A DNA stretch of 55,942 bases from Methanobacteriota archaeon (GTDB lineage Archaea > JAADCQ01 > Methanopyri > Methanopyrales > Methanopyraceae): assembly GCA_027064305.1 (NCBI GenBank), contig JAMOPY010000015.1:1-55942 (forward strand), written 5' to 3'. The notes beneath the pieces were generated by a model. It did not search any database, was not told the origin of the DNA, and saw only the letters and a program-made list of their open reading frames with translations. Of the stretch, positions 43,960 through 51,802 are shown in pieces. Each line of letters opens with the position of its first letter. Within the stretch, counting starts at the first letter, position 1. Both the position numbers and the translations under genes were made by a program.

Positions 43960-44027
43960 GGCGGGCCCCGCGGCGGCCCGCCGGCTCCCGGTATTTCCGG
44001 TTGTTACCCGAGGGCCTCGGTTGGGGG

Positions 44028-44057
44028 CGTATCGTTTCGAGTATCGTAACGATCGGC
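44028..44057. repeat. Dispersed palindrome, copy 4
   Basis: ATCGTTTCGA (44031-44040) and TCGTAACGAT (44044-44053) pair with one mismatch around GTA, and CGG follows as in copy 3. It lies between the macro-domain stop and the ABC ATPase start, both on the minus strand. Confidence 0.72.
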
Positions 44058-44066
44058 TCGGGGCGC

Positions 44067-44606
44067 TCAGCGCAGGGCCTCGACGAACGCTTCCGCCAGC
44101 TCCTCCTCGAACCCCACCAGGAAGATCCTGCGGACGCGCTCAAGCCTCGGGGCCAGCTCCCGGATGACCCCGACCATCACCTCCGCCGCGTCCTCGTAGG
44201 GGACGCCGCCGACCCCGGTGCCCATGCCCGGGAACGCGACGGACTCCACGCCCAGCTCCTCGGCCTTCTCCAGGGCCGCGCGGGTGGCCTTCTCCACGTT
44301 CTCCACCCCGATCCGCTGGGCCGGCCGCTCCATCGTGGGCGCGTGGATCACGTACTCCGCGCTCAGTCGACCCGCGGTCGTGGCGACGGCCTCGCCCACG
44401 GGGATCGGCGCCTTCTCGCGGGCCTCGCGCTCGATCTCCTCCCCGCCCTTCTCCTTGATCGCGGCCGCCACGCCGCCCCCCATCACGCCCCGGCTGTTGG
44501 CGGGGTTCACGATCGCGTCCGCCTCCTCCAGCTCGGTGATGTCCCCCTGCAGGACGATCACCTCGACGCCCTCCACCTCGGTGCGGTACACCTCCCGGAG
44601 CGGCAA
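44067..44606 (-). CDS. Macro-domain ADP-ribose-binding protein
   Basis: A 179-residue macro domain: VIVLQGDITELEEADAIVNPAN, GVMGGGVAAAIKEKGG and FPGMGTGVGGVPYEDAA are the ADP-ribose loops. Such proteins hydrolyse O-acetyl-ADP-ribose or remove ADP-ribose from proteins. TTG at 44606 was chosen because GGGGGGAG lies 4 bases before it; a longer frame to 44672 overlaps the candidate guide RNA area and lacks family similarity. Confidence 0.9.
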   Translation of the reverse strand: MPLREVYRTEVEGVEVIVLQGDITELEEADAIVNPANSRGVMGGGVAAAIKEKGGEEIEREAREKAPIPVGEAVATTAGRLSAEYVIHAPTMERPAQRIGVENVEKATRAALEKAEELGVESVAFPGMGTGVGGVPYEDAAEVMVGVIRELAPRLERVRRIFLVGFEEELAEAFVEALR

Positions 44607-44686
44607 CGGGCTCCCCCCGCCTCGGGAACCCCGTCGTGTCTTCATCCGGTCCGATGGCGCGGTGATCCTCATCGGCCGGGCGGGGG

Positions 44687-44750
44687 CCGGTTTCGGCCCC
44701 CGTCGTACTCATCACCGCTCAGGGGGGACAATGGATCCTCATCAACCGGG
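44687..44750 (-). ncRNA. Candidate C/D box guide RNA (minus strand)
   Basis: Boxes in order: C TTGATGA (44745-44739), 16-base guide, D' CTGA (44722-44719), GCGG, C' TGATGA (44714-44709), 12-base guide, D-position CCGA (44696-44693). A terminal stem CCGGTT/AACCGG closes it (44749-44744 with 44692-44687). The box order and spacing fit archaeal C/D RNAs; only the final CCGA departs from CTGA. Confidence 0.65.
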
Positions 44751-44852
44751 TTGACCGTGAGAACGAGGGTGTGCCCGGCGGCTTGCCCGCCCCCTCATCC
44801 ACGCCCCCGAGCGGGGCGTCGGGGGACGGCCTCGGACGGGTTTACCGGGCTG

Positions 44853-44948
44853 CCGACCGGTCGGGGCATCCCCGGCGGGTGAGGGCCGCCCGGTTCCCGA
44901 CCGTCGGTGGATCGCGCGTGGGATTATAACCGTTTTTCCGACCGTCGG
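44853..44948 (+). promoter_or_regulatory. Three CCGAC-N-GTCGG palindromes around a TATA box
   Basis: CCGACCGGTCGG (44853-44864), CCGACCGTCGG (44897-44907) and CCGACCGTCGG (44938-44948) are centred about 43 and 41 bases apart. The TATA box ATTATAAC (44923-44930) lies between the second and third. The arrangement is that of a repressor with operators flanking the promoter of the gene at 44991. The cognate regulator is unknown. Confidence 0.6.
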
Positions 44949-44990
44949 ATCCGGAGAGTCCCCAAGCGACCGACGGGCGGGGCGTGGGAG

Positions 44991-45740
44991 GTGACGCTGC
45001 GCGAGTACCTGATGCGGCTGAGGGAGTGCAGCGCCCTGCACCGGCCGGACCGGGAGATCCCGGTGGCGCAGGCGATGCTGCCCTGGGTGCTGACCTACGC
45101 GTCGTGGATCGCCGCGTCGCTGCTGCGGGCGTCGACGTCGGCGGTCCCGGGACTCTCGGGGTCGGTGGGGGCGCTCGGTCTCGCGGTCCTGGGTGGGATG
45201 CTGGCCGGCGAGGCGCTCTACCTGTACTACCTGTACCTGCTGATCCGGCGCCGGAACGAGCACTTCGAGCGCTCGTTTCGGTTCTTTTCGACGCTGATCC
45301 GGCTGCTGCGCGAGGCGGGGTACGAGGACGTGGCGGCGCTCGAGCTGGAGGTCGAGCGGCTGCGGGGGGAGCCGAGGAACCCGGTGCTGTGGGTGCTCCT
45401 CTCGCTGGTCCCGATCCTGGGGCTCCTGGCGGTACTGTACGTGTACCACTCGCTGAACCGGGACTTCCACGAGCACTCGACCGTGGAGCGGGGCCTGGTG
45501 GAGGGGGTGGCCCGGGCCGTGGGGATGAGCCCGTACGAGCCCCCGTTCGAGGTGGAGGAGCTGGAGCCGGTGCCGCGCAGGAGCACCGTGCTGTACCTCG
45601 CGCTAACGGTGCTGACGTTGGGGGCCTTCACGGTGTACTGGTGGTACACCCTGATCCGGGACCCGAACGAGCACTTTCGGGCGCACGAGCGGTTCGAGCG
45701 GCGGTTGATCCGGGCGCTGGAGGAGGGGATGGAGGGGTAG
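44991..45740 (+). CDS. Membrane protein with duplicated Y-x-x-LIR-x-x-NEHF motif
   Basis: About 249 residues with four likely membrane spans in two pairs. Each half ends in a similar juxtamembrane string: YLYLLIRRRNEHFERSFR and WWYTLIRDPNEHFRAHER. So it appears to be an internal duplication of a DUF4234-like unit. GTG 44991 was chosen since the TATA box at 44923 places the transcript start after the upstream in-frame GTG at 44907. It is under the operator array described separately. Function unknown. Confidence 0.72.
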   Translation: MTLREYLMRLRECSALHRPDREIPVAQAMLPWVLTYASWIAASLLRASTSAVPGLSGSVGALGLAVLGGMLAGEALYLYYLYLLIRRRNEHFERSFRFFSTLIRLLREAGYEDVAALELEVERLRGEPRNPVLWVLLSLVPILGLLAVLYVYHSLNRDFHEHSTVERGLVEGVARAVGMSPYEPPFEVEELEPVPRRSTVLYLALTVLTLGAFTVYWWYTLIRDPNEHFRAHERFERRLIRALEEGMEG

Positions 45741-45741
45741 G

Positions 45742-48700
45742 CTATCCCCCGACCTCCCGGAGCGCCGCGAGTAGGAGGCCGACGAGGCCGCGCTCCCGGA
45801 GGAGCTCCCGCGCGCGTTCCGACAGCCGGTACGCGCCGTCGGCCGGCTCGAAGAGGTCCGTGTCGGCCAGCGGTCCGAGCTCGTCCCGGGAGAGGGTCGC
45901 CCCCTCTCCCTCCTCGGCGATCCGGCGCAGCGCGGTGGCGGCCTCGCGCACCCGCTCCGCGAGGTCCTCGGGCAGGCGCAGCTCCTCGATGAGGGCGGTG
46001 ATCTCCTCCTTCCCGGCGGGCACGCGGGCGCGGCCGGCGTAGAACTCGGTCTCCCGGTACTCCCGGGCCCGGTCGATGACCCAGCCGAGCACGGGCGTCT
46101 GGACCCGGCCGGCGCTGAGCCAGGTCATGGCCTCGAGCCGGACGTCGGGCTCGATCTCCTCCCCGTTCGCGAGCGCCTTCACCTTCACGGCCTCCTCCCG
46201 CACGGACTCGGCGTCGCCGAGCTTCCGGTCCTCGTCCATGAGGGTGGCGACGTAGGTCACCGGGCCGCCCCTGGTGATGCGGGTGCGGACGACGTACTCG
46301 TCGCCCTCCCGGCGCACGCGGACGGGTCGGGCGGGGGTGCGCCCGTCGTCGAACCGTCGTCGGAAGGAGACGATCCTGACGCCCTCGGGGAGGCGGAGCC
46401 GGAGCTCGATGAGCGTGCCGCGGTCGTGCTCGCCCAGGTCGATGGTGAGCCGCTTGAACACGTCCCACAGGTCCTGGGAGAGGGCGAAGCCGATCCAGCG
46501 GTCGGCGACCCGTCGGAGGATCTGGGCGGACACGCGGCCCGCGTCCACCTCCTTCCAGTTCTCCTCCCTCAGGGCCTCGGTGATGCCGCGCCGGGTGACC
46601 TCGTGGAACTCGGTCCGGTGCACCTCCGCGGTGACCCATCCGAGGTAGTTGAACACGTCCCACCCGATCTTCTCTCCCTCGGTGTCCGGGTCCGTGCCGA
46701 TGAGGATGACGTCCGCCTCGGCGGCGAGGTCCCGGATGGACTCCAGAAGGGCCGTCTTCAGCTCGACCTCGCCCCCGCAGTTCGGGCACTCCTCGCGGCC
46801 CACGACCTGCTCCCCGCACTCCCGGCACCGGCCCAGGACGTCGTACACGGGCACCCACCGGTCGCCCACCCGCTCCACGCCGAAGACGCCCGCGTCCTCC
46901 ACGAGGTCCGCGACGTGCCCCTGCGTGGCGACGACGGTCAGGTGCAGGCCCTCGGCCGTGGTCTCGTAGGCCACGCCGCCCTCCAACCGGCGCCGGGAGG
47001 GGCGGCGCGAGAAGAGGGAGGCGATCATCCGGGCCTTGTTCGGCGACTCGACGATCATCAGGGCCGAGCGCGCGAGCCGGCCGGCCTCCTCCGGCTCGAG
47101 CTCGCCCCGGAGGATCCGGTGCACGCGCTCTCGGTCCCGGTCCACCCGCTCCACCAGCTCGCTCAACCGCTCCTCGGACAGCCCCTTCAGCCGCAGCCCG
47201 ATGTCCTCCGCCGTGAGCTCCTCCGGGTAGGACCGCCACTCGAACTCGGTCCCGTACGCGTAGGACATCCGCCGAATCAGCCCGTTGAGGAGTCGCAGCT
47301 CCCGCTCGTCCTCGGGGTCGCAGAGCACGAAGGACAGCCCGAAGGTCACCCCGCCGGCGAACAGCCGGCTCACGCGCCCGCTGGCCTGCACGTACGTCCG
47401 CAGGTCCGGCACCTCGAGGAAGGACTCGCCGTCCTCCTCCCGCACGGCCACCGTGGTCGCCTCGCGCGCGAGCCGCTCCACCCGCTCCCGGTCCCCGAGC
47501 AGATCGAGCAGCTCCCGGACGCCCTCGGCCAGCGTGCGCACGTTCCGGGCCAGCCAGGGCTCCACGTCCAGCTCGTCGGCGAGCTCGTCCGCGTCCCGAT
47601 CGGCCAGCCTCCGGAGCTCCTCGATGGAGAGGTCCTCGACGGCCTCCTCAACCCGCTCCCGGTACCAGGCGCCGCGCCGGACGATCCGCCAGAGCCGGCC
47701 GGCGACGCCCTCGAGCCGACTCCGCAGCCGGGCGTCGTCAACCAGCCGCGCGAGGTTGGAGAGGGCGGAGGCGACGTAGGTCACGTCCTTCAGGTCCTCC
47801 TCTCGGGGCGTGAGGCGGATGCGCTGCCGCGGGATCCCGTAGAAGATCGCGTACCGGGCCGCCTGGGGCAGGTCCAGCCCGCGCACGATGACGCCGTACG
47901 GGCTGGCGACGGCGACGAGCACGTCCACCTCGCCCTCCGCGAACGCGTCGATCGCCTCCTCCCGCTCCTCGGCCGGCGTGCCCGCGTGCACCGCCCGGGC
48001 CTCGATCCCGTGGTCCCTCAGGTACTCGGCCAGCTCCTCCGCCACCTCCCGCGCCCGCGCGCCCCCGGGCAGCCGCTGCGGCACGAAGATCAGGCCGCCT
48101 TGCGGGCCCACGCGCTCCGCGAGCTCGCGCACGGCCTCCGGGGAGGGTCTCCTCGGTACGGCCACGTCCTGGATGTTCCGGGGACCCTCGCCGCCGGCGC
48201 CCACCTCGAAGTCGAACAGCTCTCGGACGATCGCGAGCCTGCGGGAGGGGGCGGCGGCCCCCGTCGCGCTCATGAAGACGATCCGGGCGAGGTCCCGGTC
48301 CCGGGCCCGCTCGACCTGCGACTCGAGCTCCTCCATCTCCCGCTCGATCCGCTCCAGATCGCGCCGGACCCGCTCGGCCCGGCGCTCCTCGCCGCGCTCC
48401 TCCAGCGACTCGAGCCAGTCGCGCAGGGAGTAGTACCGGCGCCGGAGGTTCGCGAGGCGGTACGCGGCGTCGATCTCCTCCTGCCTCAGGCCGGCCACCC
48501 GGAGCAGGCGGTCCACGTTGCGGCCCGTCCCGCGGATGATCGCGTCCACGTCGTCGACGAAGATCACGTCGAAGTCGAGCCGCTCGAGCTCGTCCACCCG
48601 GTGCACCAGGAACTGGGCCGTGGTGATCAGGACGTCGAAGTCGCCCTCCCGGATGCGCCGCTGGGCCTCGGCCCGGCGCTCCCGGGGTAGGGCCGCGTGG

Positions 48701-49422
48701 TACCCGACGACCTCGACGTCGAGGTCGGCCCGCTCGGCGAGGTCCCGGATGCGCTCCTCCACCTGGCGGACGAGGGTGGTGGTGGGCACGAGGTAGTACA
48801 CGCGCCGGCCCGCGTGGGCCAGGAGGGCGCTCATCAGGGAGGCCCAGGAGGTCTTGCCCGTGCCGGTCGGGGCCAGGATCGAGAAGCTGCAGCCGCGGAC
48901 GAGGCGGCGCGTCCACACGGCCTGGGCGGAGTACAGGCGGAACCCCGTCGCCTCCTCGAACGCGCGGTTCGCGATCTCGGTGAAGAGCTCGGGCCACACC
49001 CGCTCGCGGAAGAACGACTCCACGCGCTCGCGGTCGAGCTCGCCCCGCTCGACCCGGTTCAGGAGGAGCTTGAACGCGAGCAGGACCTCGCCCACGGGAC
49101 CGTGCTCCTCGCGGGCGGTCTCGAGCGCGTCCAGGAGCCGGTCGGTCTCGTAGGGTAGGCAGCGCTCGCAGATGCCGAGCCGGGAGGTGAGCCGGACGGA
49201 GGAGCAGTCGCCCCCGCAGATCACGCACGCGGAGCCGAAGACGGCGACGGGCTCGTTCGGATCCGTCCCTCGGATGTCCCGCTCGCGGATGCGGTCCGGG
49301 TCGTCCCGGTGCCTTTCCAGCCGCTCGCTCAGCCGGTCCAGGGTCTCGGCGCAGTCCCGGAGGATCGGCTCGGCCAGGTCCCGGAACCCCTCCGGTACGA
49401 GCTCCAGCACGTCACTCGCCAT
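45742..49422 (-). CDS. rgyB: Reverse gyrase large subunit RgyB (split enzyme)
   Basis: A 1226-residue protein. N-terminal zinc finger (C66, C69, C73, C85, C88), helicase-like module with Walker A APTGTGKT (184-191) and FVDDVDAI near 290, then the type IA topoisomerase Toprim start IVESPNKARMIASL (about 790), a second zinc finger CRECGEQ...CPNC (about 865-880), GTDPDTEGEKIGWD and SAGRVQTPVLGW (about 1100). It ends soon after. The catalytic GxITYxRTD tyrosine segment is missing, so the enzyme must be completed by a separate RgyA. This split is known in Methanopyrus kandleri. ATP-dependent positive supercoiling of DNA. Confidence 0.95.
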   Translation of the reverse strand: MASDVLELVPEGFRDLAEPILRDCAETLDRLSERLERHRDDPDRIRERDIRGTDPNEPVAVFGSACVICGGDCSSVRLTSRLGICERCLPYETDRLLDALETAREEHGPVGEVLLAFKLLLNRVERGELDRERVESFFRERVWPELFTEIANRAFEEATGFRLYSAQAVWTRRLVRGCSFSILAPTGTGKTSWASLMSALLAHAGRRVYYLVPTTTLVRQVEERIRDLAERADLDVEVVGYHAALPRERRAEAQRRIREGDFDVLITTAQFLVHRVDELERLDFDVIFVDDVDAIIRGTGRNVDRLLRVAGLRQEEIDAAYRLANLRRRYYSLRDWLESLEERGEERRAERVRRDLERIEREMEELESQVERARDRDLARIVFMSATGAAAPSRRLAIVRELFDFEVGAGGEGPRNIQDVAVPRRPSPEAVRELAERVGPQGGLIFVPQRLPGGARAREVAEELAEYLRDHGIEARAVHAGTPAEEREEAIDAFAEGEVDVLVAVASPYGVIVRGLDLPQAARYAIFYGIPRQRIRLTPREEDLKDVTYVASALSNLARLVDDARLRSRLEGVAGRLWRIVRRGAWYRERVEEAVEDLSIEELRRLADRDADELADELDVEPWLARNVRTLAEGVRELLDLLGDRERVERLAREATTVAVREEDGESFLEVPDLRTYVQASGRVSRLFAGGVTFGLSFVLCDPEDERELRLLNGLIRRMSYAYGTEFEWRSYPEELTAEDIGLRLKGLSEERLSELVERVDRDRERVHRILRGELEPEEAGRLARSALMIVESPNKARMIASLFSRRPSRRRLEGGVAYETTAEGLHLTVVATQGHVADLVEDAGVFGVERVGDRWVPVYDVLGRCRECGEQVVGREECPNCGGEVELKTALLESIRDLAAEADVILIGTDPDTEGEKIGWDVFNYLGWVTAEVHRTEFHEVTRRGITEALREENWKEVDAGRVSAQILRRVADRWIGFALSQDLWDVFKRLTIDLGEHDRGTLIELRLRLPEGVRIVSFRRRFDDGRTPARPVRVRREGDEYVVRTRITRGGPVTYVATLMDEDRKLGDAESVREEAVKVKALANGEEIEPDVRLEAMTWLSAGRVQTPVLGWVIDRAREYRETEFYAGRARVPAGKEEITALIEELRLPEDLAERVREAATALRRIAEEGEGATLSRDELGPLADTDLFEPADGAYRLSERARELLRERGLVGLLLAALREVGG

Positions 49423-50005
49423 CCTCCTTCAGCCCCTTCACGGCGCGGACCAGGCGTTTCAGCCGGTCGTGACCCCTGGTCAGCAGGCGGTTGCAGAGGT
49501 CGATCAGGTGGGGCCAGGCCTCCTCCCGGACCGTCTCCCGGCCGTGAACCTTGACGGGCGTTTCCAGGCGCTCGGAGCCGAGGATCTCCACGACCACTTT
49601 TGTGTCTTTGATCGACCGGATGGAGGAGGCCTTGAACCCCGCCTCGGAGGCGACGGCGCGCAGCCGGCGGGCCGCCTCCAGGTCCCGGCACAGCACGTGG
49701 AAGAGGGGCGGCTGCGCCTTCAGCCACGTGATCCCCTCGTCCGGGGCGCGGCGGACGGCCTCCCGCACCCGGTCCACGTCCACCGGGGGCTCGTGCCACT
49801 TCGCGAGGAACTCGGCCCGGCGCTTGTCCCCCACCTCGGGCTCGTGGAGGACGATCACGCGGCCCGAGCAGCTGCTCGTCGTGCAGTAGTCCGGGAGCGC
49901 GTTGATCGCCTCGAGCACGGGGATCGCCGGCCCGTCCACCTCGCCCCGCTCGATCGCCTCCTCGAGCCGCCGAAGGCGGCGCCGCTTCTCCCCCTCCCAG
50001 TGCAA
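49412..50005 (-). CDS. taw3: tRNA wybutosine-synthesis methyltransferase Taw3/TYW3
   Basis: A 197-residue enzyme that N-methylates the tricyclic wyosine base at G37 of tRNA-Phe. Diagnostic: CTTSSCSGRVIVL, KWHEPPVD and EGITWLKAQPPLFHVLCRD. TTG start at 50005 next to a candidate guide RNA; the stop overlaps the rgyB ATG by 11 bases, so the two are co-transcribed. Confidence 0.93.
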   Translation of the reverse strand: MHWEGEKRRRLRRLEEAIERGEVDGPAIPVLEAINALPDYCTTSSCSGRVIVLHEPEVGDKRRAEFLAKWHEPPVDVDRVREAVRRAPDEGITWLKAQPPLFHVLCRDLEAARRLRAVASEAGFKASSIRSIKDTKVVVEILGSERLETPVKVHGRETVREEAWPHLIDLCNRLLTRGHDRLKRLVRAVKGLKEDGE

Positions 50006-50006
50006 G

Positions 50007-50063
50007 GGTCAGTGCCGCCTGAGCTCCTCATTTACCTCGGCGTTCGGTCGCCTCATCATCCGG
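50007..50063 (-). ncRNA. Candidate C/D box guide RNA in taw3 / radical SAM gap
   Basis: Fills a 68-base divergent gap. Boxes: C ATGATGA (50059-50053), 12-base guide, CCGA in D' position (50040-50037), weak C' AAATGA, 15-base guide, D CTGA (50012-50009). The first guide is complementary to CGTTCGGTCGCC, which resembles, from memory, a conserved GUUCGGUC segment of domain V/VI 23S rRNA. The target is not verified. Confidence 0.6.
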
Positions 50064-50073
50064 GGGAGCCCGG

Positions 50074-51093
50074 TTGAAGGACCTCCGGAACTGTAAACTC
50101 TGCGCCTGGGAGTGCGGGGTGGACCGGCTGGAGGGTGAGCGAGGGGTCTGCCGGGTCACGGAGCCCGTCGTGGCCTCGAAGCAGCTGCACCCGGCCCCAC
50201 CCGCGAGCTACACCGTGTTCCTGGGCGGGTGCAACTACCGCTGCCTGAACTGCCAGAACTGGGACATCGCGCACTACCCGGACAACCCGGAGGGCCGCGT
50301 GCTCGGGCGCCAGGACCCGCGGGAGCTGGCCGTCGAGGCGGTGAACATGATCGAGACCCCGCAGGGTCGCGCGATCGGGGCGGACCGGATCTTCTTCTCC
50401 GGGGGAGAGCCGACCATCCACCTCCCGTACGTGGAGGAGGTCGTCGAGCACTTCCGGGAGGTTACGGACCTCTGGAAGGTCAACTTCGACACGAACGGGT
50501 TCGCCACGCGGAGGAGCATGCGGCGGATCGTCCGGCTCGCGGACTCGATCACGTTCGACTTCAAGGCGTACTCGGACGAGCTGCACCGCGCGCTCACCGG
50601 CGCGCCCGTGGAGCCCGTCCTCCGGAACCTGGAGCTCCTCATCCCGTCGCACCTGGACCTGATCTGGGAGGTCCGGATCCTGCTGATCCCGGAGGCGCAC
50701 GACGAGGAGGAGATCCGGGGCATGTGCGAGTTCCTGGCGGACCTGGACGAGTCCGTCCCCGTCTGCTTCCTCGCCTTCCGACCGAACTTCGTGCTGGAGC
50801 GGCACCCGGGCGCGCCGCGGAGGCTGATGCGCCGGGCCGTGGAGATCGCGCGGGAGTGCGGGCTGGAGAACGCCTCCTGGTCCGGCCTGCCGGACCTGGA
50901 GGGGGAGGTGCCGCCCCGGGTCCGGAACCACCGGAAGGCGCTGCTGAACCGGTACGGCGGTCACGAGGGGGCCGCCCTGATGGCCGGGTACGCGCGCGAG
51001 GTCGGGTGCCCGCGCCACCCCCGCGACTGCGGCGGCTGCCCCCGGATGGCGGAGTGCCCGGTGAAGCGGTACCGGGCGGCGCGAAGGACGTGA
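50074..51093 (+). CDS. Radical SAM enzyme, activating-enzyme-like
   Basis: A 339-residue radical SAM protein. The [4Fe-4S] motif is GCNYRCLNCQNWDI (CxxxCxxC). An N-terminal extra pair (CKLCAWECGVDR and VCRV) and a C-terminal cluster of five cysteines (around C-P-R-H-P-R-D-C-G-G-C) suggest additional Fe-S or zinc sites. FFSGGEPTIH is the usual GGEP motif. It resembles the COG1313/PFL-activase-like group. Substrate not known. TTG start preceded by GGGGGAGCCC. Confidence 0.88.
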   Translation: MKDLRNCKLCAWECGVDRLEGERGVCRVTEPVVASKQLHPAPPASYTVFLGGCNYRCLNCQNWDIAHYPDNPEGRVLGRQDPRELAVEAVNMIETPQGRAIGADRIFFSGGEPTIHLPYVEEVVEHFREVTDLWKVNFDTNGFATRRSMRRIVRLADSITFDFKAYSDELHRALTGAPVEPVLRNLELLIPSHLDLIWEVRILLIPEAHDEEEIRGMCEFLADLDESVPVCFLAFRPNFVLERHPGAPRRLMRRAVEIARECGLENASWSGLPDLEGEVPPRVRNHRKALLNRYGGHEGAALMAGYAREVGCPRHPRDCGGCPRMAECPVKRYRAARRT

Positions 51094-51639
51094 TCACTCC
51101 CGCCAGCGGCGGAACTCCTCGAACCGGCGCTTGATCCGCCCGGGGATCCCGGGCGGGCTGAGCTCGCCCAGGTAGCCCCGATCGTCCCCCTCGAGCTCCA
51201 CCCGCTCGCGCAGCTCGGCCCGGAGGAGGAACTCGCACAGGCCCGCGTTCCGGAGGACCGCGTCCCGGGGGCGGAGCGTGACGGACCACACGTAGTACAC
51301 CTTGAAGGCCGTGTCCGGGAACATCCCGCCCCCGAGGTCGACCGCGAGCACGTCGCACGAGGGCTCGTCGAGGAGCTCCAGGACCCGCTCGAGCGTCTCG
51401 TACTCCCGCGCGTCCCCGGGGACGAACGTCAGCTCCCTGTGCTCCCGCTCCAGCCGGGTCATCGCCTCGCGCGCCTCCTCCCCGTAGTCCACGGCCACGA
51501 CCCGGGCCGGGCGACGGCGCAGGATCCGGCGCGTGGCGGCGCCCCGGTGGCAGCCGAGCTCCACGACGACGTCGCCCTCCCGCACGACCTCGCCCAGAAG
51601 CTCCCGGTACCGGTCCACGGAGCGGACCAGCGCGATCAA
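51094..51639 (-). CDS. SAM-dependent methyltransferase, class I fold
   Basis: A 181-residue protein with a Rossmann methyltransferase core: VVVELGCHRGAATRRIL (motif I), VVAVDYGEEAREAM (motif II), FVPGDAREYE and VLAVDLGGGMFPD. The catalytic and substrate regions are not diagnostic. TTG start at 51639, convergent with the radical SAM gene whose stop is adjacent. Could act on RNA, protein or a small molecule. Confidence 0.82.
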   Translation of the reverse strand: MIALVRSVDRYRELLGEVVREGDVVVELGCHRGAATRRILRRRPARVVAVDYGEEAREAMTRLEREHRELTFVPGDAREYETLERVLELLDEPSCDVLAVDLGGGMFPDTAFKVYYVWSVTLRPRDAVLRNAGLCEFLLRAELRERVELEGDDRGYLGELSPPGIPGRIKRRFEEFRRWRE

Positions 51640-51802
51640 GCCCGGGCCCCGCTAGGCTTTTGTCCGGTCGCGCGGTCCGACCCCGCGGATGATGACGGTT
51701 TCAGGCGCCGAGTTCGGCCGGGGATGCGGACATCTCCCCGCACTGACCCCGGAGGGTGACGAGGGCCCTCCGGGGTCCGAGGGGTGAGGAGACCGGCCCG
51801 CG
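51640..51802. other. Intergenic region around guide RNA candidate
   Basis: 163 bases between two minus-strand genes. Apart from the C/D candidate it has GGAGGGTGACGAGGGCCCTCC (partly self-complementary, near 51750-51771) that may form a hairpin. No ORF or clear promoter was seen. Confidence 0.4.
51685..51750 (+). ncRNA. Candidate C/D box guide RNA (plus strand)
   Basis: C ATGATGA (51689-51695), exact 12-base guide CGGTTTCAGGCG, CCGA in D' position (51708-51711), weak C' GGATGC (51722-51727), 15-base guide, D CTGA (51743-51746). The first guide is complementary to CGCCTGAAACCG, which contains a CCUGAAACCG string that I recall as conserved in 23S rRNA domain I. The D'-C' spacing of 10 bases is longer than usual. 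Confidence 0.62.

Larger units (their letters stand above)
44607..44990. other. Intergenic region with guide RNA candidate, operators and promoter
   Basis: 384 bases without a credible gene. It holds the C/D candidate (44687-44750), several CTCATC strings, three CCGAC/GTCGG palindromes and a TATA box for the plus-strand membrane protein. From 44751 to 44850 I see nothing definite beyond GC-rich inverted pieces. Confidence 0.5.

Noticed and set aside
44624..44690. Possible second tandem C/D RNA downstream of the 44687 candidate (CGATGA ... GGATGA ... CCGA)
   Set aside because: D' is missing and the area overlaps the leader of the macro-domain gene; only the first candidate has full box order and a terminal stem.
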